A stretch of 64,000 bases of DNA from CAUZIZ01 sp965219005 (GCA_965219005.1 CBDCMS010000004.1:4092001-4156000); one strand, 5' to 3'; shown: positions 42,518 through 52,866, numbered from the stretch's first letter. Program-made: numbers and translations. The notes: generated by a model from the sequence alone, not told the origin.

Positions 42518-45500
42518 ATGGCTTCCAAGTTTAGATGGCTTTTGATCACATCCTTTCCGTTCTTTCTCTTGTCTGTATCCACCCTGGCACAGACAGCAAC
42601 CTTTATAGGACAGGTGACCGATTCCACCCGGGCAGTCCTGCCGGGGACTGAAGTGACCCTGGTCAATCTCGACACCGGAGAGAGCAGGACGGTGATCACC
42701 GGAGACGATGGCTTCTACCGCGCTACCAACATGTTGCGTGCCAACTACGAATTGAGTGCCGCTCTGGATGGATTCAAGACCCTGGTCAGAAAGGATATCG
42801 AGCTCACGGTTGGCGAAATCAAGAGAGTTGACTTCGCCCTGGATCCCGGAGCGACATCGATTCGCATCACGGTGTCCGGTCAGGCGCCACTGGTCAACAC
42901 TGAAGAAGGTAGAATCTCAACCCTGATCGCCGCAGACCAGATCGAAAATCTCCCACTGAACGGACGCAACGTCTTCACGCTGGCATTGACCCAGCCCGGA
43001 ATGGTCGACGTCGCCTCTCTCGGCTTCCAGTCTGTCGCCTCCAGCTTCTCGGCCCAAGGTAATCGACATCGCGCCACCAATTTCATGCTGGATGGCACCG
43101 ATATCAATCGACCCGGTATAGGCGGGGAACCCGCGCTGATCCCGGTTCAAGATGCCGTGGAGGAGTTCAGACTTTCCACCAGCAACTTTTCCCCAGAGTT
43201 CGGACGGAATGCGGGGGCGGTAGTGAATGTGGTGACCAAATCCGGGAGCAACGAGTTCCACGGTTCCGCCTGGGAATACCACAGGAACAGCGCCCTGGAC
43301 GCGCGCGAGTTCACTGACGGCGAAAAGGCTGCCCCGTTAATCCAGAACTGGTTTGGCTTCACGGTGGGCGGTCCGATCAAAAAGAACAAGGCATGGTTCT
43401 TTGGCTACTACGAGGGGCAGCGGCACTCCTTCACGGAAACCCAATCCTTTCAGACGGAAGCTCCCCAATTTGCAGCAGCTCTGATCGCGGACCCGCTGCT
43501 GGGCGGCACCCAGGCAGCTGAGCTCCTAAGACGTCACCCCTCACTGGCGCTACCCAGCAGCGTCTCGTTGACCTCCGGGGGGTTCGTCGACAACGTCATT
43601 GCCGAATTTGGTCCAACCTTCGGCTCCGGCTTCGGCGGGAACTGGTTCGCGGACTGGGATGGCGACGGAGATGTCGATCGGCAGGATACGGCTGTGGCTG
43701 CGGGCTTTTGGGAAGGCGCCATTGGCCTGGCGCTCGCCCCCGGTCAAGTTGCGCGCATCGGAGACCGTACTGAGGCTTTCTGGAAGCTGCTGAAAAGCAA
43801 TCCCGACCTTCCGCTATTGGGCAACGCCAGCTTCGGCCCCAGGACGCGTGCCAGCAGCGACCAGTACTCGCTTCGCATGGACACTGAATTCAACCAGGGA
43901 CGAGACCGCCTCTTCGGTCGCTGGACTCAAGAGCGGAACGGTCAGAACCTCTTCAATGACCTTCAAGCAGCAACACGCCATGGAATCATGGACCCCCTCG
44001 ACGGAGACGCTCACAACCTTGCCCTGGTCTACACCCACACGTTTTCTCCCCGCGTCATCAACGAAACCCGAACAGCCTGGAGCAAGACCCGGGTGGATTT
44101 TCTAGCCGAACCCAACGCCCTCCCTGAGATCTTCGTCGTCGGACCCGCCGAGATCAACCCCTTTGGCGCGAGTGCCGATTCTCCCCAGCTCTTCACAGAG
44201 CACACCTTCCAGTATGAGGACACGCTTTCGATCAACTGGGGATCTCACGGTCTGCAGATGGGAGGAGAAGTCCGGCGCAATATCGAGAACGGTGTCTTCG
44301 ATGTCTCCACCCGAGGTTCTTTCTACTTCTACGGGCTGGGTGAGTTCGTCCTGGATGAGCCCACCTTCCAGTTCAGCGCCTTCGACCCTCAGGCTTTGGC
44401 CGAGAGCCCGTCAGAATGCGTCCAGTCGGGGCTCAGCTGCAACTGGGAGTTCCCCGATATGCATCGGGGATTTCGAAACTGGGAGCTCGGTTTCTTCCTT
44501 GCCGACGATTGGAAGATAGCGCCTCGCTTCACACTCAATTGGGGATTTCGCTACGACCTATACGGCGCTCCGACCGAGATTCAGGACCGCCTCTCGAATC
44601 TGCTTTTTGGCTCCGGAAGTGATATCTTCGAGCGGGTGGCAACTGCACCTCGCTTCGATCCGCTGGGGATCAAAACAGGTGAAGTCCAATTCAATCCCGG
44701 ATTCGTTTCCTCCGTGTTTGCAGGAGACCACAACAACTGGTCTCCGCGACTCGGCTTCGCATGGGATCCATTCGGAGACGGAAAAACTTCGGTGCGAGGG
44801 GGATACAGCGTCGGTTATGACCGGCTGTTCTTCAATATTACGAGCAACATTCGCTTCAATCCGCCGACGCACGCCTTCGGCATCTTCGGCTCTTTCCTCG
44901 GTAACAACATCTCCCCTTCCTACGACATCGACGAAAAGGCGAATCGCCTCCCGGGGGACGGATCGGCTCCCAGCTTCTTCTCATCGTCGCGCATTTCGCT
45001 CCGAACTCCCGATCCGAATATCCGTACTTCGTATGTCCAGAATGGATTCTTCGGCATTCAACGCGAGATTTGGGGCGACTTCATCCTCGATACCAACTAC
45101 GTCACCTCGCTGGGGCGCAAGTTGAGCTTGATCGAAGACTATAACCGCTTCGCCGGAGACCGTTTCGGGGCCACAGATCCGTTCGGCTTGGACAGACCTA
45201 GAGATCGCTCGCAAACCCGACTACACCCAGACTTTACGGCGATTAACTTCCGCGGAAACCACATTAATTCAGCCTACCACGCAGCCCAATTCCAGATCAG
45301 GAAGCGATTCAGCCACGGCTATGCCTTTCAGGCCTCCTACACCTTTTCAAAACTGATCGACTCGGACTCCGACGTTCTGGGAGCCCGGGGCGTGGACGAC
45401 ATCTATACGGTTGATCCGACGAAGACCTTCCTCGATCGCGGCTTGTCGGTTCTGGATATTGCGAACCGCTTTACGGCAAATTCGGTCTGGGAGATCCCCT

Positions 45501-46093
45501 TCTTCAAACAGCAGACAGGTGTCCTGGGCAAGGCCCTGGGAGGCTGGCAAGTCAACACTAGCATGGTTCTTCAGGGCGGTCGTCCGTTCTCTCCACAGAT
45601 CCCCGACAACCTCGGCAATGGCGACTTCGCTGGCAGGGCTACCAGACCCAACGACCGACCCAGTGGTTCCTTCGACCGGAGCCTCGGTGGAAACGACCGT
45701 GCTGAGTTTCAGCGCGATGCCGCCGGGCCTTCTCCTTGCAGTATCTCCGTGTCTGGAGAGGGAACGATCGGCAGCGTTCAAACCATCAACCCAAACTGCT
45801 CAGCCGGCCTCTTCCGGAACATCGGTTTCACTTCTGTTCTGGGCGAGAACGGGACGATTGGTCGCAACACATTCCGGGGCCCTGGGTTTGCGAACATCGA
45901 CTTCTCAGTGTTCAAGAATATCGCGGTCAAGGAGCAGGTGCGACTTCAGGTTCGAGCTGAGTTCTTCAATCTCTTCAATCGTGTCAACCTATACCCCACT
46001 CCCGAGCCAGAGGTGAACAATCCCTTCTTCGGAACGGTGGGCTCCCAATTTGATGCCCGCGAAATCCAGTTCGCCTTGAAACTCCTTTTCTAG
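42518..46093 (+). CDS. TonB-dependent receptor, Oar/CarboxypepD-type
   Basis: A 1191-residue outer-membrane receptor. ATG 42518 follows GGAGAGG and gives a signal peptide ending STLAQ. A carboxypeptidase-regulatory beta domain (residues about 30-115, TRAVLPGTEVTLVNLDTGES) precedes the plug (NLPLNGRNVFTLALTQPG, SGSNEFHGSAWEYHRNSALD) and a 22-strand-type barrel ending in ALKLLF with terminal Phe. A loop at about residue 390 carries the EF-hand-like DWDGDGDVDRQD. Such proteins are abundant in Acidobacteriota and are thought to take up large glycans or peptides. The ligand is unknown. Confidence 0.92.
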   Translation: MASKFRWLLITSFPFFLLSVSTLAQTATFIGQVTDSTRAVLPGTEVTLVNLDTGESRTVITGDDGFYRATNMLRANYELSAALDGFKTLVRKDIELTVGEIKRVDFALDPGATSIRITVSGQAPLVNTEEGRISTLIAADQIENLPLNGRNVFTLALTQPGMVDVASLGFQSVASSFSAQGNRHRATNFMLDGTDINRPGIGGEPALIPVQDAVEEFRLSTSNFSPEFGRNAGAVVNVVTKSGSNEFHGSAWEYHRNSALDAREFTDGEKAAPLIQNWFGFTVGGPIKKNKAWFFGYYEGQRHSFTETQSFQTEAPQFAAALIADPLLGGTQAAELLRRHPSLALPSSVSLTSGGFVDNVIAEFGPTFGSGFGGNWFADWDGDGDVDRQDTAVAAGFWEGAIGLALAPGQVARIGDRTEAFWKLLKSNPDLPLLGNASFGPRTRASSDQYSLRMDTEFNQGRDRLFGRWTQERNGQNLFNDLQAATRHGIMDPLDGDAHNLALVYTHTFSPRVINETRTAWSKTRVDFLAEPNALPEIFVVGPAEINPFGASADSPQLFTEHTFQYEDTLSINWGSHGLQMGGEVRRNIENGVFDVSTRGSFYFYGLGEFVLDEPTFQFSAFDPQALAESPSECVQSGLSCNWEFPDMHRGFRNWELGFFLADDWKIAPRFTLNWGFRYDLYGAPTEIQDRLSNLLFGSGSDIFERVATAPRFDPLGIKTGEVQFNPGFVSSVFAGDHNNWSPRLGFAWDPFGDGKTSVRGGYSVGYDRLFFNITSNIRFNPPTHAFGIFGSFLGNNISPSYDIDEKANRLPGDGSAPSFFSSSRISLRTPDPNIRTSYVQNGFFGIQREIWGDFILDTNYVTSLGRKLSLIEDYNRFAGDRFGATDPFGLDRPRDRSQTRLHPDFTAINFRGNHINSAYHAAQFQIRKRFSHGYAFQASYTFSKLIDSDSDVLGARGVDDIYTVDPTKTFLDRGLSVLDIANRFTANSVWEIPFFKQQTGVLGKALGGWQVNTSMVLQGGRPFSPQIPDNLGNGDFAGRATRPNDRPSGSFDRSLGGNDRAEFQRDAAGPSPCSISVSGEGTIGSVQTINPNCSAGLFRNIGFTSVLGENGTIGRNTFRGPGFANIDFSVFKNIAVKEQVRLQVRAEFFNLFNRVNLYPTPEPEVNNPFFGTVGSQFDAREIQFALKLLF

Positions 46094-46375
46094 GAGCCCG
46101 TCAGAGTAATGGTCCGGGGTTACCGGGGCACCGAAATCAGCGACCCTAAGTTCGTAGCGCACGCGATAAGCCTTGCAGGGACAGTACTTGCCCCGGACAG
46201 ACCAGATCGAACAACGTCATACCGGCCCGGTAGAATCCTTTTTTCGAGTCTGAGTCGTCGGGATCGGTTGTCGATCAAAGAGCAAGTTCAAGTGCAACCG
46301 AAGCGGCGTTTGTTCCCCGGCTTTGACTGACTGCCGGTCGGGCTTTCGGGCCTTTCTCGTAGTCGATACGCGTGG

Positions 46376-49254
46376 GTGACCACAATGTGGCTCGAGTCTG
46401 ATCCAAGAGTTCGGATTTCGGCAAAAGTACGGCGTGCGCTCCAGAATTCGCACCTGGTACCTTGGTTTCTCCTCTTTCTTTGTACCCCTCTCCTAGGGCA
46501 AAGCGGTACTTTCACAGGATTGATTAGCGACTCCACCGAGGCTCTCCTACCGGGAGCAGAACTGACGATTACCAATCTGAATACGGGCGAAGAACGCACA
46601 GCAGTAGCCAACGATAAAGGCTTGTACCGCGCGACCAATCTGCCTCGGGGAAGGTATGAACTCGCTGCGGTACTGGCTGGGTTCAAGACCCATGCCAGCT
46701 CCGACGTCGAGCTCACGGTGGGAGAGATCAAGCGAGTCGATTTCCGACTCGAGCCAGGAGAGATTTCGGTTCGGGTGACGGTCACTGGAAAGACTCCAGT
46801 CGTCAACACCGAGGAAGGACGCATCTCCTCACTCGTCACCGAGGCTCAGATCAGTAGCCTTCCCTTGAATGGTCGCAACGTCTTCGCGCTGGCCGTGACT
46901 CAACCCGGCGTGGTCTCGGTCGACGGGGTTGGCATGCAATCCGTGAGCTCCAGCTCCTCGGCCCAGGGAACCCGCCATCGCGCCACCAACTTCATGCTCG
47001 ATGGTACCGATTTGAACCGGCCGGGAATCGGAGGTGAACCCGCCCTCATCCCGGTGCAGGATGCAGTGGAAGAATTCCGGCTATCCACCACGAACTTCTC
47101 GCCCGAGTTCGGCCGAAACGCTGGCGCAGTGGTCAACCTGGTAACCAAATCGGGTGGTAACGACCTCCACGGCTCGGTCTGGGAATTCCACAGAAACAGC
47201 GCACTCGACGCACGCGAATTCACTGATGGCGATGAGATCTCGCCCCTGCTCCAGAACTGGTTTGGTTTCACCCTCGGGGGACCGATCAAGAAGGAGCGTG
47301 CCTGGTTTTTCGGGTACTACGAAGGCCAGCGTTTCTCCTTCACCGAGACTCAAAGCCTTCAAACCGAATCCTCCCAGTTCGCCAGTGCCCTGGCCGCCGA
47401 CCCTACCCTGCGGGCAACCCAGGCGTCCACCCTACTCAGCCGCCACCCCTCCCTTGCCCCGGCTGGAACGGTGGCGCTGACCGGAGGTGATCTCCTCTCA
47501 AGAATCGTTGCGGAAGGGGCACCGGCGCCTTTCGGGTCGGTTTTCAGCGGGAACTGGTTCGCTGACTGGAACCAGGACGGTGCAATCAATAGTGCAGACA
47601 CAGCAGAGGCAGCGAGTTTTTTTCAGAACGCCGTTGGGATGAATCTCGTCGAAGGTCAAATGGATCGGATCGGCCAACGGACCGAAGCCCTCGCGAACCT
47701 GCTGACCTCCAACCCAGACCTTCCACTTCAGGTCAACACCACCTTCGGGCCCAGACAGCGATTCTCCAGTGACCAATACTCGTTTCGACTGGATACCGAT
47801 CTCAACGACGGTCGCGACCGTATCTTCGGTCGATGGACCCAGCAGTTCCAGGATCAGAACTCACTCAATCGTTTACAGCGGGCCACCCGCTCAGGAATAC
47901 TCGACCCTACCGAAGGCTCAGCCAACAATCTCGCTCTGGTGCATACACACATCTTCTCCCCGGACGTGATCAACGAAGCTCGAGCCTCTTGGACCAAGAT
48001 TCGGGTCGACTTCCTGGCGGTACCCGATCCGATTCCTTCGTTGTCGATCCTCGGCCCCACTGAGATCAGCGCCTTCGGAGCGGTTGCGGACGGGCCCCAG
48101 CTCTTCACAGAACACACCTTTCAATATGAAGATACGGTCTCGATCAATGCCGGGTCCCACGGGATTCAAATAGGCGGAGAGGTCCGTCGCCACGTCGAGA
48201 ACGGCTTATTCGACTTCAGCAGCCGAGGATCGTTCTATTTCTACGGACTTGGTGACTTCGTTCTTGATGAACCTGCCGTGGAGGCCATCGCCTTCAGTCC
48301 TGAAGCCCTCTCGACGAGTCCGAGCGAGTGTGCGACCACTGGCATCAACTGCAACTGGGAATTCCCGGATATGCACAGAGGGTTTCGAAACTGGGAGTTC
48401 GGGGTGTTCCTCTCGGACGACTGGAAGGTCTCCTCCAACCTCACTCTGAACTGGGGGTTCCGTTACGATCTCTACGGAGTCCCGACCGAGATTCAAGACC
48501 GAACCACCAATCTGCTTTTCGGCTCGGGCTCGAATATCTTCGAGCGTGTCGCCAACGCCCCTCGATTCGACCCCCTGGGGATCAAGACGGGTCAAATTCA
48601 ATTCAATCCGAACCTGGTCACCGATATGTTCGAGGGGGACCACAACAACTGGTCACCTCGGCTGGGATTCGCCTGGGATCCTCTGGGTGATGGAAAGACC
48701 TCGATCCGAGGAGGCTACAGCGTCGGTTACGACCGACTGTTCTTCAATGTCACCGGCAACTCCCGCTTCAATCCACCCGTGCACGCCCTGGGGATCTTCG
48801 GGTGGTTTTTCGGCAACAATGTGGGGGATTCATACGACATCGACAACAAGCTGAATCGATTACCAGGGGAGGGCAGCCCGCCCGTCACAACGACCTTGCC
48901 CATTTCCCTCCGGACCCTGTCCCCGGATATCCGCACTTCTTATGTGCAGAACGGCTTTTTCGGCATCCAGCGGGAGCTGCCGTCAGATCTTGTGGTCGAG
49001 GCCAACTATGTGACCTCGCTGGGGAGAAAGCTAACCGTCATCGAGGACTACAACAGGTTCGTGGGTGACCGATTCGGAGCTGGGGATCCTTTTGGTCTGG
49101 GTAGGCCAGCCAATCGTGGACAAACTCGGCTTCACCCCGACTTCGCCGCTCTCAATCTGCGCGGCAACCTGGTCGGTTCCGCCTACCACGCCGGCCAATT
49201 TCAGTTGAGAAAGAGATTCAGAGAGAGCTATGCCTTTCAGGCTTCGTATCACTA
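46376..49254 (+). pseudogene. Second TonB-dependent receptor, 3' end cut off by transposon
   Basis: About 959 codons of a close paralogue of the preceding receptor (same signal-peptide, regulatory, plug and barrel segments, for example NLNTGEERTA, SLPLNGRNVFALAVTQPG, and the loop DWNQDGAINSAD). The reading frame stops at TAG 49253-49255, where the left inverted repeat of the transposon starts; the homologous point in the first receptor is FQASYTF, so about 249 C-terminal residues are missing. Without the last barrel strands it cannot fold in the membrane. The start is GTG 46376 or ATG 46385. The gap 46094-46375 shows no sigma-54 site. Confidence 0.9.
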
Positions 49255-49311
49255 GGGGATTATATCGAATAGTGCCCAAAAAATGACAGACCTGGGCACT
49301 ATAATGTAAGA

Positions 49312-50250
49312 ATGAAAAAGCACAAAGCACCTGGAAGGCATTACCGAAAGGGCCTTTCGTTGACTTCTCTGTTCAAGCTGTTTCCCAATGATGCCACGGC
49401 TGAAGCATGGTTTGTTGAGGCCCGCTGGCCCAACGGAATCGCCTGCCCCCGCTGCGGCTCCCTGAGCGTTTTGGTGGGTGCCAAGCACAAGACCATGCCC
49501 TTTCGCTGCCGTGATTGCCGAAAGCGATTCAGCCCCAGAACGGGGACCGCGCTGGAAGCATCCAATATTGGTTTCCAGGCATGGATTATCGCTATCTATC
49601 TTCTGGCCACCAACCTCAAGGGAGTCTCCAGCATGAAGATTCACCGGGACCTGGAGATCAGCCAAAAATCCGCTTGGTTCCTGCTCCACCGGCTACGCAA
49701 GGCATGGGAAAAGGATGGCTCCCCCTTCGCAGGACCCATCGAAGCTGATGAAGCGCATTTTGGCGGCAAGCGCCGGAATATGCCGAAAGCCAAACGGGCC
49801 CAGCTGGAAGGCCGTGGTCCGGTCGGGAAAACGGCCGTGGTCGGGGTGAAGGACCGGGCCACCAAGCGGGTCTCTGCCAAGGTTGTCGAGGACACCACCA
49901 GCGAATCCCTACAGGGATTTGTTCAAGAGAACATCCAGGCCGGGGCCAAGGTTTACACCGACGAAGCCACCGCCTATGATGGCTTCCCGAATCGGGAGTC
50001 CGTCAAGCATTCCGTAGGCGAGTACGTTAGGGGCAAGGTTCACACCAATGGAATTGAGTCCTTCTGGTCGATGTTGAAGAGGGGATATCACGGCACTTAC
50101 CATAAGATGAGCCCTGAGCACCTGCAACGCTATGTGACCGAGTTTTCCGGTCGGCACAATATGCGGGAGATGGGAACGCTCGACCAAATGCAGGGGATTG
50201 TTCGCGGCCTGGACGGAAAGAGGCTCCGCTATCAGGATTTGGTGGGATGA
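49312..50250 (+). CDS. IS1595-family (ISXO2-like) transposase
   Basis: A 312-residue transposase. The N-terminus has a zinc ribbon (CPRCGS ... FRCRDCRKRFSPRTG), then a helical region (KGVSSMKIHRDLEISQKSAW), and the DDE/N core: IEADEAHFGG, KVYTDEATAYDGF and HTNGIESFWSMLKRGYHGTY. All catalytic positions seem present. ATG 49312 follows the left inverted repeat by 33 bases. The stop overlaps the methyltransferase start (ATGA), so passenger and transposase are coupled. Confidence 0.93.
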   Translation: MKKHKAPGRHYRKGLSLTSLFKLFPNDATAEAWFVEARWPNGIACPRCGSLSVLVGAKHKTMPFRCRDCRKRFSPRTGTALEASNIGFQAWIIAIYLLATNLKGVSSMKIHRDLEISQKSAWFLLHRLRKAWEKDGSPFAGPIEADEAHFGGKRRNMPKAKRAQLEGRGPVGKTAVVGVKDRATKRVSAKVVEDTTSESLQGFVQENIQAGAKVYTDEATAYDGFPNRESVKHSVGEYVRGKVHTNGIESFWSMLKRGYHGTYHKMSPEHLQRYVTEFSGRHNMREMGTLDQMQGIVRGLDGKRLRYQDLVG

Positions 50251-51449
50251 TCGTTCCCAGCGTTCAAACAACTTCCCCTCCGAAAACATGGGATTTCCGT
50301 GGTCAGCATACTCGCTACGGAACGCATGGCATTCATACCTATGTTGCGGCGATGATCCCTCAACTAGCACGGAGTCTGATTGACCTCTATGCGCCTAGTC
50401 GAGGGACCGTGCTTGATCCCTTCTGTGGTGGTGGCTCCATCCTGGCAGAGACCGTGTGCAGTGGCCGTTGTGCTATCGGAAGAGACGTCAATGAACTCGC
50501 TATCCTAGTCTCGCAAGCGAAGACGACGCCAGTAGACGCTTCGGCGGCAGAAACAGCGCTCCAGCGTGTTCTCGATAACATGGACGGTCAAACAATGGCC
50601 CAGGTTCCGATAGACCAGCAGAAGACCATTCAATTCTGGTTTAAGCTGGAGCACATCGCCCAACTCTCTGCGCTGAGACATGCAATTACTACACAAATCG
50701 ACCAAGAAAGCCCGCTGCTTCCACTTTTTCTCACGGTCTTTTCAGCGACGGTGAGGGATGTGTCCTTGACCTATCGGAACGAAATCAGACTTCGACGGCT
50801 AAGTCCAACAGAAATTGACAACTTCAAGGTAGACCCCTTGGAACGGTTCCAGGGCAGAGCTAAAAAGGCTATCGCTGCGGCAACGGCATTGCCCGATTGT
50901 GTCGAGACGGATATTGCCAAAGGAACAGTACTCAGTCTTGATTTGGGAGACGACGATTGTTCCACACTGATCTGTTCGCCGCCTTATGGCGATGAGCGTA
51001 ATGGCATATCGTATGCACAGTTCTCCAGAAATATGCTGGCTTGGCTAGGCTACAGCCCACAGACTCTCCAACAGTCCAAGGCACTTACTTTGGGCTGGGG
51101 GAAACACGAACGCACCGCCCCAGCATCGCCGACGTTGAACCTTGCTCTGAGTGCAATTACTGGGTTCCCGGAATCTGTGAGGGAAGCGGTTGCTTTCTAT
51201 GCTGACTACCAAACTGCTTTGACAGAGATGGCTCGTGTCACTTCCGGTTTTATTGTGATCGTGATTGGGCAGCGCGTCCTTCGGGACACGATTTTTGATA
51301 ATGGGAAGATCACAACAGAACTCATGCAACAGATCGGTGCTCCGTTAGTCGAGTCATTCTTTCGCAAGTTACCGACCAAGCGCCTACCGAAGATGCGGAA
51401 GTTTGGCGCCGCCATCAACCGGGAGTCAATCCTAGTCTTTCGCAAGTGA
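50247..51449 (+). CDS. DNA methyltransferase (N4-cytosine/N6-adenine type)
   Basis: A 400-residue SAM-dependent amino-methyltransferase. Motif I is VLDPFCGGGSILAE near residue 58; the catalytic motif IV is ICSPPYGDERNG near residue 246. The SPPY form favours N4-cytosine methylation, though N6-adenine is not excluded. About 180 residues between motifs I and IV hold the probable target-recognition region. ATG 50247 overlaps the transposase stop by four bases. It is followed seven bases later by a predicted endonuclease, so it likely protects the host DNA. Confidence 0.83.
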   Translation: MIVPSVQTTSPPKTWDFRGQHTRYGTHGIHTYVAAMIPQLARSLIDLYAPSRGTVLDPFCGGGSILAETVCSGRCAIGRDVNELAILVSQAKTTPVDASAAETALQRVLDNMDGQTMAQVPIDQQKTIQFWFKLEHIAQLSALRHAITTQIDQESPLLPLFLTVFSATVRDVSLTYRNEIRLRRLSPTEIDNFKVDPLERFQGRAKKAIAAATALPDCVETDIAKGTVLSLDLGDDDCSTLICSPPYGDERNGISYAQFSRNMLAWLGYSPQTLQQSKALTLGWGKHERTAPASPTLNLALSAITGFPESVREAVAFYADYQTALTEMARVTSGFIVIVIGQRVLRDTIFDNGKITTELMQQIGAPLVESFFRKLPTKRLPKMRKFGAAINRESILVFRK

Positions 51450-51456
51450 GACCAGT

Positions 51457-52197
51457 ATGGGAAACGACATAGCAACGCAAGTTCGCACGCTACTGCTGAC
51501 CCTCTGGGAGGCACAAAACCACCCCGGAGTGAAAGCATGGGCTATCCATGTAGCCCTGACCTTTGCAATCAATAAAGACCCCACTGTCAATAAGCGCGAC
51601 ATGTGGAAGCTCATCCAAGATGAATATGTCAAGAATCTGCACCAAAAATTCCCGGACCAAGCTGAACCAGGACAAAGCTATCGGAGAACTAGTGGTGACG
51701 CATGGGAGTTGTTTGTTGAGGAGTATCTGAATAGCAACAAAGTGCTTAGCCGCCGGGGTATGCGGGCCGTGCGTTTATCCGGGGAGGATTTTACCCGGCT
51801 AGCAACTGCCTTAGGCGTTGATTTACGGCCAAAGGATGTTGACTTGTTTCTCCAGGGGGTCACCGCTCATGGTGAATTGCAAATATTCGGGGCTCTGTTT
51901 CCGAAGGCTAGCTATGCCGAGCGTATCCGTGCCGATGAGGGTGCTAGCCGAATCCTGATGGAGAAGGGATTGTGGTGTGCGACCGTGACCCTTGATGCCC
52001 GTGAGGAATTGGGCACAGAGGAGCGTCCCACGGTCAAGCGGAAGACGATCAATAGTGGGGCGTTTCATGGTTGCTATTCCTTCAATGAACACACCAGCCC
52101 TGGCCCCAAAGTGCATATTGTGAAATGCACCGAACGAGGAATGCGAAACCCGTTGATCCGTGATATCGAACAGGCTTGGAAAGCAAGAGAAGTTTAA
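51457..52197 (+). CDS. Predicted type II restriction endonuclease (BsaWI-like)
   Basis: A 246-residue protein next to the methyltransferase. The sequence has the look of a PD-(D/E)xK enzyme: helix with Glu (GDAWELFVEEYLNSN), then DLRPKDVDLFLQ as the possible Asp and ELQIFGALFPKASYAERIRA, where Lys and the following SxxER resemble the catalytic strand of BsaWI/Cfr-type enzymes. I rate the fold as likely but the family name as a guess. It is the expected toxin half of a type II system. The ribosome site lies in the seven-base gap before ATG 51457. Confidence 0.6.
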   Translation: MGNDIATQVRTLLLTLWEAQNHPGVKAWAIHVALTFAINKDPTVNKRDMWKLIQDEYVKNLHQKFPDQAEPGQSYRRTSGDAWELFVEEYLNSNKVLSRRGMRAVRLSGEDFTRLATALGVDLRPKDVDLFLQGVTAHGELQIFGALFPKASYAERIRADEGASRILMEKGLWCATVTLDAREELGTEERPTVKRKTINSGAFHGCYSFNEHTSPGPKVHIVKCTERGMRNPLIRDIEQAWKAREV

Positions 52198-52209
52198 GGG
52201 AAGGGACCG

Positions 52210-52395
52210 ATGAACGAAACGAAAGGCAAGAGAATCAGACCCAAGAAAGACCATCCAGCCAGATGGGATGCTAGGAAACACCAGCCGACGAAGGCTGAAA
52301 TAGAAGCTGATATGAGCATTCCCTGCTCACCGGATCAGCTTCTGGAGGCTGTCATCAACTATGGACCAAACAAGGCCAAGGGGCGGGAGAGGTAA
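52210..52395 (+). CDS. Small basic hypothetical protein in the transposon
   Basis: A 61-residue lysine- and arginine-rich protein (MNETKGKRIRPKKDHPARWD at the start). It starts 12 bases after the endonuclease and ends just inside the right inverted repeat. An AAGGGA ribosome-site-like sequence precedes it. It might be a regulator of the restriction system (C-protein-like role) but shows no HTH that I can identify. Confidence 0.5.
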   Translation: MNETKGKRIRPKKDHPARWDARKHQPTKAEIEADMSIPCSPDQLLEAVINYGPNKAKGRER

Positions 52396-52431
52396 GTAGC
52401 CCCGCTTTGGGCACTATTCGATATAATCCCC

Positions 52432-52866
52432 TTCTTAAACTACTTGTCTTCTACTTGTAAGGGTGTCCACTTTGACCGTGGAAAACTTCCCGGAATCACC
52501 ACCGCGTGTGCAAAACTTCGGATCGAATCGGCTTGCAGAAAGCCGCAGATGCGTGTTTAAGCGGTTCAGGCACCCTAGAGGCCAACCGCGTCGGTCAAGG
52601 CACGGTGAGGGGGAGCCTTGCGGCTAAAACGGGGAACGTGGAGAGCCTAGCTTGCTAGGTGATGGTGGTCCGAAGGGGCAATGACCGGAGTTGAAGGGTA
52701 GAGGACCAGGACGCCCGGAGCCGGCGTCTCTCGAGAAACGGTACCTTCTAGGCTAGCACTGCCCAGCACCCTCGCCGCTGGCGTTAGAGTGCCTCGGACT
52801 TTGCCGACTTGAGCTTCGGTTGGCGCGCCCTCAACTGGACGGCTCCGCGCGGTTCGGAGCAGGACA
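52432..52866. other. Gene-free stretch, possible structured-RNA (group II intron-like) remnant
   Basis: Between the transposon and vapC there is no good coding frame. Bases about 52600-52740 (GGTGAGGGGGAGCCTTGCGG, CTAAAACGGGGAACGTGG, AGAGCCTAGCTTGCTAGG) have the purine-rich, stem-rich character of domain I of bacterial group II introns. I see neither a domain V nor a reverse transcriptase, so if real this is a 5' fragment only. Confidence 0.3.

Larger units (their letters stand above)
49255..52431 (+). mobile_element. IS1595-type transposon carrying a restriction-modification cargo
   Basis: A 3177-bp unit bounded by perfect 24-bp inverted repeats (49255-49278 and 52408-52431), starting GGGGATTATATCGAATAG. 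It holds a transposase, a DNA methyltransferase, a predicted restriction endonuclease and a small protein, all on the plus strand and mostly overlapping or closely spaced. IS1595-family elements with passenger genes are known. The expected 8-bp target duplication is not present: TATCACTA on the left against TTCTTAAA on the right. Confidence 0.88.

Noticed and set aside
49228..52455. Possible resumption of the receptor frame right of the transposon (TTCTTAAAC compared with TTTTCAAAA)
   Set aside because: Similarity covers only about ten bases and the frame then closes; not enough to claim homology.
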